From contig NZ_JAHXPT010000007.1 of NCBI RefSeq assembly GCF_019431045.1, positions 1 to 64,000 of the forward strand: a stretch of DNA of 64,000 nt, given 5' to 3'. This DNA is from Clostridium weizhouense (GTDB lineage: Bacteria > Bacillota > Clostridia > Clostridiales > Clostridiaceae). This document shows, piece after piece, positions 8,237 to 17,582 of the stretch. Both the position numbers and the translations under genes were made by a program. The notes under the pieces are model-generated. The model was given only the letters and a program-made list of their open reading frames with translations, did no database searches and was not told the DNA's origin. Every line of letters starts with the position of its first letter. Within the stretch, counting starts at the first letter, position 1.

Positions 8237-8266
8237 TATAATAATATAAGGTCAAAGTAAGTCAAA
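8237..8266 (+). promoter_or_regulatory. ctsR operon -10 element and CtsR operator
   Basis: A TATAAT element at 8237-8242 (the -35, perhaps TTTAAA at 8214-8219, is weak) is followed directly by GGTCAAA (8250-8256), three bases, AGTCAAA (8260-8266). This is the tandem heptamer bound by CtsR. Its position over the start site fits auto-repression of the operon, relieved on heat or protein stress. Confidence 0.85.
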
Positions 8267-8303
8267 AACAAAAAAGTGAACTGATGTTTAGGTAGGTGAA
8301 GTT

Positions 8304-8759
8304 ATGGCAAAACTTTCAGATATAATAGAAGAATTTATAAAAGAAATGTTTAATGATAGTAATAATAATATAATTTTAATACAAAGAAATGAATTAGCAG
8401 ATCAATTTAGTTGTGCACCATCACAAATAAATTATGTATTAACAACAAGATTTACTTATAATAAAGGATATTTGATTGAAAGTAAGCGTGGCGGTGGTGG
8501 GCACATAGTTATAAAACAATTAAATCATGAAGGTTCTAATGAAAGAGAAACAATAATAAATCAAAGTATAGGAAATTCAATAACATATCATAATGCTGTA
8601 GATATAATAGAAAATTTATATGAATCAAATATAATTACAGATAGAGAATGTGAATTAATGAAGATAGCTATAAATGATAGAACTTTAATTTTAACAGAAA
8701 ACAGAAATAAAGTAAGAGCAGAAATTCTTAAAGCTATGATTATGGTTAGTTTATCTTAA
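8304..8759 (+). CDS. ctsR: CtsR, heat-shock transcriptional repressor
   Basis: A 151-residue dimeric winged-helix repressor of clp genes. The N-terminal HTH (LADQFSCAPSQINYVLTTRF, about residues 31-50) and the glycine-rich wing KRGGGGHIVI (about 60-69) are intact, including the wing arginine that reads DNA and that arginine phosphorylation inactivates in Bacillus-type systems. The C-terminal dimer and McsA/McsB contact domain is present at normal length. The operator it should bind lies 38 bases upstream. First gene of ctsR-mcsA-mcsB-clpC, 16 bases before mcsA. Confidence 0.95.
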   Translation: MAKLSDIIEEFIKEMFNDSNNNIILIQRNELADQFSCAPSQINYVLTTRFTYNKGYLIESKRGGGGHIVIKQLNHEGSNERETIINQSIGNSITYHNAVDIIENLYESNIITDRECELMKIAINDRTLILTENRNKVRAEILKAMIMVSLS

Positions 8760-8775
8760 AAAGTGGGGGATTTAT

Positions 8776-9351
8776 ATGTTATGTGAAAAATGTAAAAAAA
8801 ATGAAGCAAGAATTAATTTAGTTAAAGTAGTAAATGGAGAGAAAAATGAAATTTGGTTATGTGAAAATTGTGCAAAGAATATATCAGATATTCCATTTAT
8901 AAATTCTATAAATGAAATAAGTGGGTTACAATTTGAAAATATATTAACAGGACTTTTAAATAATATAAGCGCAAATAAAACAAAATCCAAAGAACTTGTT
9001 TGTCCAAAATGTAAAATGAAATATTCAGAATTTGAAAAACAAGGAAAGTTAGGTTGTGGTGAATGCTATAATGTATTTTCAGAATATATAAAACCTATTG
9101 TGAAAAGAATATATGGTAATGTAAAACATGTAGGTAAAATACCAAAATTTGATGGTGAAACTTTAATTAAGAAAAGAAAGATTATAAGACTAAAACAAGA
9201 TTTACAAAAAGCTATTAAATTAGAAGAATATGAAAAAGCTGCAGTTATAAGAGATGAGATAAAAGAAATGGAAACATTTATATTTAAAGAAGATATAAGT
9301 GATAAAATCTTTACTGTAAAGGAGGAAAAGGACAATGAAAAACTGGATTAA
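8776..9351 (+). CDS. mcsA: McsA, zinc-binding adaptor/activator
   Basis: A 191-residue partner of McsB in the CtsR stress circuit. Four CxxC pairs are visible: CEKC near the N-terminus, CENC around residue 32, CPKC near residue 76 and CGEC near residue 95, making two zinc fingers. A UVR-type helical hairpin (LKQDLQKAIKLEEYEKAAVI) occupies roughly residues 139-158. In Bacillus and Staphylococcus McsA binds McsB and stimulates its kinase activity. The gene overlaps mcsB by 17 bases, indicating tight translational coupling. Confidence 0.93.
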   Translation: MLCEKCKKNEARINLVKVVNGEKNEIWLCENCAKNISDIPFINSINEISGLQFENILTGLLNNISANKTKSKELVCPKCKMKYSEFEKQGKLGCGECYNVFSEYIKPIVKRIYGNVKHVGKIPKFDGETLIKKRKIIRLKQDLQKAIKLEEYEKAAVIRDEIKEMETFIFKEDISDKIFTVKEEKDNEKLD

Positions 9352-10357
9352 TGGCGAATGTAATAACAATAATATAGTTATAAGTAATTCAATATGTTTA
9401 TCTAGAAATTTAAAAGAAGTGCCTTTTTCTAATAGATTAACGCCAACAGAGGCAAGAAAAAATATAGGATTGATTTATAATATATTAAAAAATGAAATAC
9501 TTGATGAAGAACCTAATCTTTATGAAATCTGGAATGAAGATAAGTTATTGATAAAGAGCTATTTAGATAAACAATTAATAACAAAAGAATTAATTAAAAA
9601 TAGTGATAAAACAGCATTTATTTTAAATAAAGATGAAACTCTTAGCATTATGATAAATGAAGAGGACCACATAAAATTACAATGTGTAGGTTCTGGTTTA
9701 GATTTACAAGAGTCTTTTAATGTACTTACAAAAATTGATGATAAAATAGAGAAAAATGTACATTATGCTTTTGATGAAAGTTTAGGTTATTTAACAACAC
9801 ATCCAACTAATTTAGGCACAGGAATGAAAGTATCAGTAAATGTACATTTACCAGCATTAACTTTTAATAATGAAATTGAAAACTTTGGGAAGGGATTAAC
9901 CCAAATTGGAATGTCTATAAAATGTATTTTTGAAGACAATAAAAATACTTATGGTAATATTTATAAAATTTCTAATCAAGTTACATTAGGACTTACAGAA
10001 GAAGAAATAATTGAAAATTTAAAAGGTGCAGTAATGAGTGTAATTAGTGAAGAAAAAAAATTTAGAGAGGTCTTATTATCTAAATGTAAATATGAAGTAG
10101 AAGATAAAATTTATAGAGCATATGGATTATTAAAATCAGCAGTTCTTTTAGGTGAACAAGAAGCTACAGAGCTATTATCTAGTGTAAGAATGGGAGTTGA
10201 ACTTTCATTAATAGATATTGAAAGTAGTAAATTGAATAAATTACTAGTATTTACAAGAGATTCTTCACTTCAAAATTATTTAGGTAAAAAACTTTCAGGC
10301 ACTGAACTTAATTATGAAAGAGCTAAAATTGTGAGAAGCATATTAGCAGTAATTTAG
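9335..10357 (+). CDS. mcsB: McsB-like protein arginine kinase, active site degenerate
   Basis: A 340-residue protein of the phosphagen-kinase fold, in the position of McsB, which phosphorylates arginines to mark proteins for ClpCP. The overall fold signatures are there: EEDHIKLQC, ESLGYLTTHPTNLGTG, GNIYKISNQVTLG. However several catalytic positions differ from the Bacillus form. The ATP-phosphate motif SSRxRLARN reads SNSICLSRN, losing two arginines; the active-site Cys of LTSCPTN is His156; the Arg of GTGLRAS is Lys; and the C-terminal RDxxRA allosteric motif reads LNYERA. The reading frame and length are intact, so it is under selection. It could be a weak or altered kinase or a scaffold. 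ATG with an AAAGGAGGAAAAGG site inside mcsA. Comparison residues are from memory of the family. Confidence 0.82.
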   Translation: MKNWINGECNNNNIVISNSICLSRNLKEVPFSNRLTPTEARKNIGLIYNILKNEILDEEPNLYEIWNEDKLLIKSYLDKQLITKELIKNSDKTAFILNKDETLSIMINEEDHIKLQCVGSGLDLQESFNVLTKIDDKIEKNVHYAFDESLGYLTTHPTNLGTGMKVSVNVHLPALTFNNEIENFGKGLTQIGMSIKCIFEDNKNTYGNIYKISNQVTLGLTEEEIIENLKGAVMSVISEEKKFREVLLSKCKYEVEDKIYRAYGLLKSAVLLGEQEATELLSSVRMGVELSLIDIESSKLNKLLVFTRDSSLQNYLGKKLSGTELNYERAKIVRSILAVI

Positions 10358-10380
10358 TGAGTTTAAAGGAGGGATTTAAA

Positions 10381-12819
10381 ATGGAGTATAATAGGTTTAC
10401 TCAAAGAGCTCAATCAGTAATATTAGAAGCTCAAAGTGAATCACAAGATTTTAAACATGGATATGTTGGTACCGAACATATATTATTAGGTTTATTAAAA
10501 GAAGATGGATATCAAGTTAAATTATTAGGAGAATATGGCATCAATGTAGATATTGTAAGAGATATGGTTAGAAGATATTTAGGTTATGGTGAAATACAAA
10601 TGCCAGAAGAGGATATTTTATTAACCCCAAGAGCAAAAAGATTATTAGATGAAAGTTTTATAGAAGCTAAGAATTTAAAACATAAGTATGTTAGTCCTGA
10701 ACACATATTAATAGCATTAATAAAACAAGAAGAAGGTATGGCTTATACAATATTAAAAAACTTAAAGTTAGAATTTAAAAGTTTAAAGAATGATTTAATA
10801 TCATTTTTAAGTGGTAAATATGATGATAATTTAGATGAAAGTTTGCAAGAAAAATCTAAAAAAACAAAAACGCCTATGTTAGATAAATATGGAAGAGATT
10901 TAACTCAGTTAGCAGAAGATGGAGTTTTAGATCCAGTTATTGGAAGGGAAAATGAAAATCAACGTGTTCTAGAAATATTATGTAGAAGAATAAAAAATAA
11001 TCCTTGTTTGATAGGTGAACCAGGAGTAGGTAAAACAGCTGTAATAGAAGGGTTAGCTCAAAGAATAATAGATGGAAATATTCCAGAACTATTAAAAAAT
11101 AAAAGAGTAATTTCGCTAGATCTAACAGCTATACTTGCTGGTGCTAAGTATAGGGGAGAATTTGAAGATAGATTAAAAAAGATAATGAGTGAAATTGAAA
11201 AAGATAAGAGTGTAATAATTTTTATAGATGAAATTCATACAATAATAGGAGCAGGTGCAGCAGAGGGCGCTATTGATGCCTCAAATATATTAAAACCTGC
11301 GTTAGCTAGAGGAGAAATCCAGTGTATAGGAGCAACCACAATAGATGAGTACAGAAAACATATTGAAAAAGATCCTGCCTTAGAGAGGAGATTTCAACCT
11401 GTAAATGTTGGAGAACCATCGAAGGATGAAACATTAAGCATATTGAAAGGTCTAAGAGATAAATATGAATCTCATCATAGAGTTAAGATTACAAATACAG
11501 CTTTAGAATCGGCTGTTGACTTAGCTGATAGATATATAGCGGATAGATTTATGCCTGATAAGGCTATTGATTTAATAGATGAGGCAGCAGCAAAGGTAAG
11601 AATTAAAAATTTAGTTCCCCCTAATGATTTAAAGTCTATAGAAGATAAAATCAATAATATAATAAAAGAAAAAGAAGAATGTATTAGAATTGAAGATTTT
11701 GAAAAAGCTGCAAATATGAGAGATACAGAAAACAGATTAAAAGAACAATTAGAAAATATGAGAAAAGAATGGAGTAATCAAAATTCAATACATGAATTAA
11801 TTGTTGATGAAGATGATATAGCTGAAGTAGTATCTTCTTGGACCAAAATTCCTGCAAAAAAACTTACAGAGAAAGAAAGTGAAAAACTACTTAAACTTGA
11901 AGAAATTTTACACAAAAGGGTTATAGGACAAAATGAAGCAGTAAAAGCTATATCAAAGGCTGTTAGAAGAGCTAGAGTGGGGATTAAAGATCCAAATAGA
12001 CCAATAGGAACATTTATCTTTTTAGGCCCCACTGGGGTTGGTAAAACTGAACTTTCAAAGGCTTTAGCTGAAACTATGTTTGGTGATGAAAATAGTATTA
12101 TAAGGATTGATATGTCAGAGTATATGGAGAGTAGTTCAGTAGCAAGGCTTATAGGAGCACCTCCAGGATATGTAGGATATGAAGAGGGAGGACAATTGAC
12201 AGAAGCTGTTAGAAGAAAACCTTATTCAGTTATTTTATTAGATGAAATTGAAAAAGCTCACCAAGATATATTTAATATATTACTTCAAATTATGGATGAA
12301 GGAAGACTTACTGATGGTCATGGCAAGGTTGTAAATTTCAAAAATACTATAGTTATTATGACTTCAAACGTAGGGGCACACCAAATAAAGAAACAAAAAG
12401 TAATCGGATTTAATGCAAGTTTCGATGAAAATTCTGAATATGAAAAGATGAAAGAAAATGTTCTTGAAGAATTAAAGAAAAGTTTTAAACCAGAATTTTT
12501 AAATAGAATTGATGATACAATAGTATTCCATAAATTAAGAGAAGAAGACTTATTATCTATTGTTGATTTAATGCTAAAATCTATTAGCAAGAGACTTGAA
12601 AATAAGAATATACATTTAGATTTTGAAAAGGATAGTAAAAAGTTTTTACTTAATAAGAGAACTGATTTAAATTATGGTGCAAGACCGTTAAGAAGATTAA
12701 TTACCAAAGAAGTAGAAGATAAATTAAGTGAAGAAATTCTTTTAGGAAATATAAAAATTGGTGATAGACTTAAAGTAAAGGAATATGATAATAATCTAGT
12801 TTTTAATAAAATAGAATAA
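10381..12819 (+). CDS. clpC: ClpC, AAA+ unfoldase of the ClpCP protease
   Basis: An 812-residue HSP100 unfoldase. Two Clp N repeats carry the EHILLG and EHILIA motifs (first about residues 30-40, second about 104-110), whose glutamates bind phospho-arginine in Bacillus ClpC. AAA-1 has Walker A GEPGVGKT; a UVR-like middle domain ([18 protein letters not shown]) follows; AAA-2 has GPTGVGKT and a Walker [10 protein letters not shown]. The sensor-2 GARPLRR lies near the C-terminus. The ATG at 10381 follows an AAAGGAGGG site 7 bases upstream; a GTG at 10357 in the same frame has no such site. Likely controlled by CtsR. No terminator is seen between mcsB and clpC. Confidence 0.96.
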   Translation: MEYNRFTQRAQSVILEAQSESQDFKHGYVGTEHILLGLLKEDGYQVKLLGEYGINVDIVRDMVRRYLGYGEIQMPEEDILLTPRAKRLLDESFIEAKNLKHKYVSPEHILIALIKQEEGMAYTILKNLKLEFKSLKNDLISFLSGKYDDNLDESLQEKSKKTKTPMLDKYGRDLTQLAEDGVLDPVIGRENENQRVLEILCRRIKNNPCLIGEPGVGKTAVIEGLAQRIIDGNIPELLKNKRVISLDLTAILAGAKYRGEFEDRLKKIMSEIEKDKSVIIFIDEIHTIIGAGAAEGAIDASNILKPALARGEIQCIGATTIDEYRKHIEKDPALERRFQPVNVGEPSKDETLSILKGLRDKYESHHRVKITNTALESAVDLADRYIADRFMPDKAIDLIDEAAAKVRIKNLVPPNDLKSIEDKINNIIKEKEECIRIEDFEKAANMRDTENRLKEQLENMRKEWSNQNSIHELIVDEDDIAEVVSSWTKIPAKKLTEKESEKLLKLEEILHKRVIGQNEAVKAISKAVRRARVGIKDPNRPIGTFIFLGPTGVGKTELSKALAETMFGDENSIIRIDMSEYMESSSVARLIGAPPGYVGYEEGGQLTEAVRRKPYSVILLDEIEKAHQDIFNILLQIMDEGRLTDGHGKVVNFKNTIVIMTSNVGAHQIKKQKVIGFNASFDENSEYEKMKENVLEELKKSFKPEFLNRIDDTIVFHKLREEDLLSIVDLMLKSISKRLENKNIHLDFEKDSKKFLLNKRTDLNYGARPLRRLITKEVEDKLSEEILLGNIKIGDRLKVKEYDNNLVFNKIE

Positions 12820-13153
12820 CTGTAATATAGTTTAGATTAATTATATAGAGTATGAATGGAGATATAACTATTATTTAAAATATATTATATCTTCATTTTT
12901 TATATTAAATATTTTTAAAGACTAAAGATTATAGTTTGGGGATATTTGTATTTTGAAGTAATGATTATAATAGAAAATTTAACTTAGAATTCTATTTCAT
13001 ATGTATTTATTAAATAAATTTTAGTGATAATAATTATAGAGTATATTAAGGTGATTTTTAGAGAATAAGTTTATATTTAATTATTAATATGATATATTAT
13101 TTGTAAATAATAATTATTAAATAATAAAACAAGCTGAAGAGAGGAGAATATAT
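12820..13153. other. Intergenic region after clpC with terminator
   Basis: 334 bases of AT-rich DNA. A hairpin AATGGAGATATAA (12855-12867) with TTATATCTTCATT (12885-12897), followed by TTTT, terminates the ctsR operon. The rest holds no convincing ORF; the promoter of the reductase gene must lie near 13080-13140 but I cannot name its elements. Confidence 0.6.
12854..12902 (+). terminator. ctsR-clpC operon terminator
   Basis: 13-bp stem with one G-T pair and a 17-base loop, ending in CATTTTTTA. Good intrinsic terminator just after clpC. Confidence 0.75.
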
Positions 13154-14086
13154 ATGGAAAAGGAAATAAAAGAATTAGATTTAGTTATAATCGGAGGGGG
13201 ACCATCAGGTCTTACTGCAGCAATTTATGGAGCTAGAGCTAAGTTAAAAATGATATTATTAGAAGAAAAAATTATAGGAGGTCAGATAAATAATAGTTAT
13301 ACTATAGAAAATTATCCGGGATTTCCAAAGATAAGTGGTCAAGACCTAGCAAAACTTTTAAAAAAACATGCAGAATCCTTAAATATTAATATAGATGAAT
13401 TTGATTTAATTAAAACTATAAAGTTATCAGATAAAGAAAAAATAATAGAAACAGAAAATTACATTTATAAACCTAAAACAATAATAATTGCAACTGGAGC
13501 ATCACCTAAAAAGTTGCCTGCTAAGCATGCAGATAAGTATGAAGGAAGAGGTGTTCATTATTGTGCTGTATGCGATGGAGCGATATATCAAAATAAAGAA
13601 ATAGGAGTTGTCGGTGGAGGAAATGCTGCATTAGAAGAAGCGATCTTTTTAACAAAATTTGCGAAAAAAGTTATTATAATTAGGAGACATGATTATTTTA
13701 ATGGAGAAAAAGCTTTAATAGAAGAGGTGATGAATCATCCTAAAATTGAAGTTAAGTTTAATGAAGACCTTATTGAACTAAAAGGAGGAAATTTTTTAGA
13801 GAAGGTGATACTTAAAAATGTTAACACTGGTGAAGTTACAGAGTTAGATTTAGATGCTATTTTTGGATATATTGGAACTGAACCAAAAACCTTAGGGTTA
13901 GATGATTCCATAAAATTAAGTGATCATGGTTATATACTTACAAATGAAGATATGGAAACAAACATAAAAGGAGTATATGCAATCGGAGATGTTCGTGAAA
14001 AAAAATATAGACAAATTACAACAGCTGTAGCTGATGGGACAATAGCACTTTTAAATGCAGAAAAATATATATTTCAAAATAAATAA
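13154..14086 (+). CDS. Thioredoxin-reductase-like flavoprotein
   Basis: A 310-residue flavoprotein disulfide reductase of the low-molecular-weight TrxR family. FAD-binding GGGPSGLTAA is at about 14-23, the redox-active CAVC at 137-140, the dinucleotide-binding GGGNAA at 154-159, and the closing FAD motif GDVREKKYRQITTAVADG near 279-296. The NADPH-recognition motif HRRxxxR is only half kept: IRRHDYFN at 176-183 retains two arginines but not the third. Electrons might come from NADPH, NADH or another donor. The convergent gene downstream encodes a CPWC glutaredoxin-like protein, a pairing known from Clostridium pasteurianum (Cp34/Cp9). ATG with an AGAGGAGA site. Confidence 0.9.
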   Translation: MEKEIKELDLVIIGGGPSGLTAAIYGARAKLKMILLEEKIIGGQINNSYTIENYPGFPKISGQDLAKLLKKHAESLNINIDEFDLIKTIKLSDKEKIIETENYIYKPKTIIIATGASPKKLPAKHADKYEGRGVHYCAVCDGAIYQNKEIGVVGGGNAALEEAIFLTKFAKKVIIIRRHDYFNGEKALIEEVMNHPKIEVKFNEDLIELKGGNFLEKVILKNVNTGEVTELDLDAIFGYIGTEPKTLGLDDSIKLSDHGYILTNEDMETNIKGVYAIGDVREKKYRQITTAVADGTIALLNAEKYIFQNK

Positions 14087-14150
14087 TATCAATCTAGTTT
14101 AGAAAGTTTGAAGATGAATAATATTAGAATATAGACAATATTAATAAATA

Positions 14151-14190
14151 TAGGTCTGAAAATAACATTATTCTATTATTTTCAGGCCTA
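14151..14190. terminator. Convergent-gene hairpin
   Basis: TAGGTCTGAAAATAA (14151-14165) pairs with TTATTTTCAGGCCTA (14176-14190), 14 of 15 positions. It lies between the two converging redox genes; T tracts are weak on both sides, but it is the only candidate terminator. Confidence 0.6.
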
Positions 14191-14217
14191 GATTTATGAC
14201 TATAATATTGTTGGAAT

Positions 14218-14445
14218 TTATTTAGAAATAGCTTTATTAATAGCAATTTTATCAAAACCAATAATAATATGATTATCAATATCTAAAACGGGCACTCCCA
14301 TTTGTTTAGATTTATTTATCATTTCTTCTCGGGCAATCATATCATCTTGGACATTAAATTCTTTAAATTCAACATTTTTAGATTTTAGATAATCCTTTAC
14401 CTTAACACACCAAGGACAAGATTCTGTAGTATAAATTTTGATCAT
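14218..14445 (-). CDS. Glutaredoxin-like thiol-disulfide protein
   Basis: A 75-residue single-domain thioredoxin-fold protein with active site CPWC at residues 10-13, the cis-proline block GVPVLDID near 50-57 and the C-terminal GFDKIAI. It resembles glutaredoxin/NrdH-type carriers and the C. pasteurianum Cp9 protein. Its tail-to-tail neighbour is a TrxR-like flavoprotein, so it probably takes electrons from that enzyme and passes them to peroxiredoxin or ribonucleotide reductase. A TAAGGAGG site precedes the ATG. Confidence 0.9.
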   Translation of the reverse strand: MIKIYTTESCPWCVKVKDYLKSKNVEFKEFNVQDDMIAREEMINKSKQMGVPVLDIDNHIIIGFDKIAINKAISK

Positions 14446-14531
14446 AAAAAAACCTCCTTAAATAATAATAATTATTATTTAATTATTATAACGTTTTATA
14501 AGTTATATCTCAATAGTATGTATTATAAGTT

Positions 14532-14699
14532 TTATTTTATTAAATTACCATTTTCGAGATTTGAATTTAGAATCATGTTAGAGAATTCATTTTGTGAATA
14601 AATATTGTTGAAATTATTATTTAAGGTATTTTGTTGGTTACTTCTTAATATATTTTTACCAGAAATATTAATATTTTCAAAATAATCTTTATTTAACAT
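14532..14699 (-). CDS. Possible small Asn-rich protein, unknown
   Basis: A 55-codon ORF with an excellent TTTAAGGAGATG ribosome-binding site 7 bases before its ATG. The predicted peptide starts MLNKDYFENINISG and is very rich in Asn, Ser and Leu with no cysteine and no membrane helix. I recognise no family. The good start site and clean stop argue for a real gene; the low-complexity AT-rich composition argues for caution. It lies upstream of the glutaredoxin gene, on the same strand. Confidence 0.45.
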   Translation of the reverse strand: MLNKDYFENINISGKNILRSNQQNTLNNNFNNIYSQNEFSNMILNSNLENGNLIK

Positions 14700-14974
14700 A
14701 TAATCATCTCCTTAAAGTTATATAAATAGTTTCTCTAATAAACAAAATATTTATACAAAGATACATGAACTAAGATACAGAGTATATTTAATGAAATTAA
14801 TTTTATATATGGATAAATTTTTATTTTAATATAATATTTACTTGGAGATAAAGCACTTGTTTTTGCTGATAATTTTTATTAAATGGTATAATTAATATAA
14901 AAGTTTATGTTATTATAAAATTATTAATTATATATATAGTAATTTTGAATCTTATGATAAAGAAAGGAAAATAT
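14700..14974. other. Intergenic region before radA
   Basis: AT-rich DNA. The only readable signal is a promoter for radA: TTGCTG (14863-14868), 18-bp spacer with an extended TG, TATAAT (14887-14892). Nothing else is evident. Confidence 0.5.
14863..14892 (+). promoter_or_regulatory. radA promoter
   Basis: TTGCTG, 18-bp spacer and an extended -10 (TGGTATAAT). About 80 bases before the radA ATG. Confidence 0.5.
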
Positions 14975-16342
14975 ATGGCTAAAATAAAGTCTGTATACAT
15001 TTGTCAACAATGTGGATATGAATCTCCTAAATGGCTAGGAAAATGTCCTTCATGTAGCAGTTGGAATACATTTAATGAAGAATTAAAAAATAATGATAAA
15101 GCAATTTCTGCATTAAAAGTTAATAGTATAGTGCAAAATAATTCTCCTAAAACTATTACTGAAATACAATCAGGAGAAAAAGAACGTTATGATACTGGAA
15201 TTAATGAACTTAATAGAGTTTTAGGTGGAGGATTGGTTAAAGGTTCTTTAACATTAATATCAGGAGACCCTGGAATAGGAAAGTCAACATTATTATTACA
15301 AACTGCAAATAACATTTCTCTAAAATATGGAAAGGTACTTTATGTTTCAGGAGAAGAATCAGAGGAGCAGATAAAAATCAGAGGAGATAGATTGGGAGTA
15401 AATAGTTCAGATTTATTTATAGTATCCGAAACTAACTTAGAGGCTATTTCCGTATATATTGAACAGCTGAATCCTAAATTTGTTATTATAGATTCAATTC
15501 AAACTATATTTAAAGATAATATTTCATCAGCGCCAGGAAGTGTTTCACAAGTTAAAGAATGTTCTAATACTATTATGAGAATGTGTAAGAAAAGTAATGT
15601 ACCATTCTTTTTAGTTGCACATGTAACAAAACAAGGGGAATTAGCAGGTCCAAGAGTCTTAGAACATATGGTAGATACTGTATTATATTTTGAAGGTGAG
15701 CGAACAGAAGAATATAGAATTCTAAGAACTATGAAAAATCGTTTTGGAACTACCAGTGAAATAGGGGTTTTTGAAATGGAGCAAGAAGGGTTAATAGAGG
15801 TATTTGATCCTTCTAAAATATTTTTGGAAGACACAAGCTTTAATCAAGAAGGTTCAGTAGTAATTGGTATTATGGAGGGGACTAGACCTATATTAGTAGA
15901 AATCCAAGCACTAGTAACTGAAACTAATGCACCAATGCCAAGGAGAACAGCAGTAGGAATTGATAATCAAAGATTAAGTCTAATTTTAGCGGTTTTAGAA
16001 AAGAAATTAAAGCTACCTTTTTATAACAAGGATGTTTATGTAAATGTAGTAGGAGGATTTAGCATAGATGGGACAGCGGCTGATTTAGGTTTAGCATTAG
16101 CATTGTTATCTAGTGCCAAGTCAAGAAACTTTAAATTAGAAAAAACACTTATTGTTGGTGAAGTAGGATTAACGGGGGAAATAAGGCCGATATCATCAAC
16201 CGAAAGACTAGTTAAAGAAGCTGAAAAATTAGGATTTAGAAATGTAATTATTCCAGAAAGAAATAAAGAAAAGGTAAAAACTGATAGTATAAATGTAATA
16301 GGAGTTGGACATTTAAAGGAAGTAATAAGTAAGATATTTTAA
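14975..16342 (+). CDS. radA: RadA, DNA branch-migration/repair ATPase
   Basis: A 455-residue helicase-like ATPase that assists RecA in recombination by driving branch migration. It has an N-terminal zinc finger (Cys 10, 13, 24, 27), Walker A GDPGIGKS at 97-104, the RadA-specific KNRFGTTSEIG motif, and a C-terminal Lon-protease-like domain ending with a conserved GEVGLTGEIRPI segment. The ATG at 14975 follows AAAGAAAGGAAA; an upstream TTG at 14945 in the same frame lacks a site and adds ten unconserved residues. The disA gene follows after 18 bases, as in Bacillus, where RadA and DisA interact. Confidence 0.95.
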   Translation: MAKIKSVYICQQCGYESPKWLGKCPSCSSWNTFNEELKNNDKAISALKVNSIVQNNSPKTITEIQSGEKERYDTGINELNRVLGGGLVKGSLTLISGDPGIGKSTLLLQTANNISLKYGKVLYVSGEESEEQIKIRGDRLGVNSSDLFIVSETNLEAISVYIEQLNPKFVIIDSIQTIFKDNISSAPGSVSQVKECSNTIMRMCKKSNVPFFLVAHVTKQGELAGPRVLEHMVDTVLYFEGERTEEYRILRTMKNRFGTTSEIGVFEMEQEGLIEVFDPSKIFLEDTSFNQEGSVVIGIMEGTRPILVEIQALVTETNAPMPRRTAVGIDNQRLSLILAVLEKKLKLPFYNKDVYVNVVGGFSIDGTAADLGLALALLSSAKSRNFKLEKTLIVGEVGLTGEIRPISSTERLVKEAEKLGFRNVIIPERNKEKVKTDSINVIGVGHLKEVISKIF

Positions 16343-16360
16343 AGAAGAATAGGTGAGTGT

Positions 16361-17425
16361 ATGAGAATAGAAAAGGGAATGAAAATAAAAGATACATTAA
16401 AGATGATGTGCCCAGGCACTCAGCTAAGAGAAGGACTTGAAAATATATTAAGGGCCAAAACTGGTGGATTAATTGTAATTGGAGATAGTAAAGAAGTAAT
16501 GAGTACAGTAGATGGTGGGTTTACTATCAATTCAGATTACAGTCCTTCTTATGTATACGAATTAGCTAAGATGGACGGGGCAATTGTAATAAGTGAAGAT
16601 TTAAAAAGAATTGTATGTGCAAATGCACAGTTAATACCGGATGCATCTATAATGACATATGAAACAGGAACACGTCATAGAACTGCACAAAGAATTGCAA
16701 AACAAACTAACAATATAGTAATTGCTATATCTCAAAGAAGAAACATAATAACCATTTATAAAGGTGATATAAAATATGTGTTAAAGGAAAGCAGTATAAT
16801 TTTAGCTAGAGCAAATCAAGCTATTCAAACATTAGAAAAATATGTAGCTGTATTAGAACGCGTTATTAATAACTTAAATTTATTAGAATTTCAAGATTTA
16901 ACTACTCTTTTTGATGTAGTTACAGCAATTCAGAGAACAGAAATGGTTATGAGAATTGTTGAAGAAATTAATATGTATATTTTAGAACTAGGTAATGAAG
17001 GTAGACTTATTTCTATGCAACTTAGTGAATTAATTAAACATATAGAACGTGATGGAATATTATTGATTAGAGACTATTGTAAAGAAGAGTCTACATATAG
17101 CGAAGTATATGAACAAATACAAAAATTAAGTGCGATAGAGATTCTAGATTTAGATTCTATTGCAAGGGTATTAGGTTATGCAGGAGTTCCACTTATTGAT
17201 ACACTTATATCTCCTAAAGGTTATAGAATATTAAGTAAGGTTCCAAGAATACCATCAAATGTAATAGATAATTTAATTAAAGAATTTAGAGAATTAAATA
17301 GTGTAATAGAAGCAGATACTGATGAACTTGATAATGTAGAGGGTATAGGTGAAGCTAGAGCAAAAGCTATTAAAAATGGGTTAAAAAGAATAAAAGAGCA
17401 AATATTTTTAAATAAAGAGATATAA
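16361..17425 (+). CDS. disA: DisA, DNA-integrity-scanning diadenylate cyclase
   Basis: A 354-residue octameric enzyme that makes cyclic di-AMP from two ATP and pauses at branched DNA. The DAC domain has the catalytic DGA at 72-74 and RHR at 105-107. A helical linker follows, and the C-terminal helix-hairpin-helix DNA-binding domain contains [19 protein letters not shown] near residues 322-340. It follows radA closely, an ancestral pairing. In the same window DarA is a candidate receptor for its product. The ATG has a modest AGGTGAG site. Confidence 0.95.
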   Translation: MRIEKGMKIKDTLKMMCPGTQLREGLENILRAKTGGLIVIGDSKEVMSTVDGGFTINSDYSPSYVYELAKMDGAIVISEDLKRIVCANAQLIPDASIMTYETGTRHRTAQRIAKQTNNIVIAISQRRNIITIYKGDIKYVLKESSIILARANQAIQTLEKYVAVLERVINNLNLLEFQDLTTLFDVVTAIQRTEMVMRIVEEINMYILELGNEGRLISMQLSELIKHIERDGILLIRDYCKEESTYSEVYEQIQKLSAIEILDLDSIARVLGYAGVPLIDTLISPKGYRILSKVPRIPSNVIDNLIKEFRELNSVIEADTDELDNVEGIGEARAKAIKNGLKRIKEQIFLNKEI

Positions 17426-17451
17426 GAGAAGTTTAGACACATTAAAAAAAT

Positions 17452-17485
17452 AATAGACTAGTATGCTAGTTTATTTAATCTGTTA
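17452..17485 (+). terminator. disA terminator, first hairpin
   Basis: AATAGACTAG (17452-17461), loop TATG, CTAGTTTATT (17466-17475), with a G-T pair and a weak T-rich tail. Likely first terminator of radA-disA. Confidence 0.55.
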
Positions 17486-17532
17486 TTTTATAGGCCTTAT
17501 ATTAATAAAATAAAAAATGGCATTATTAATAC

Positions 17533-17573
17533 AAAAAAATCGGCGTTATTATTAAAGTAAGCCGATTTTTTTA
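17533..17573. terminator. Bidirectional terminator between disA and converging gene
   Basis: AAAAAAATCGGC (17533-17544) pairs perfectly with GCCGATTTTTTT (17561-17572). A and T tracts on both sides make it work for both strands. Confidence 0.88.
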
Positions 17574-17582
17574 TTTAAATTA

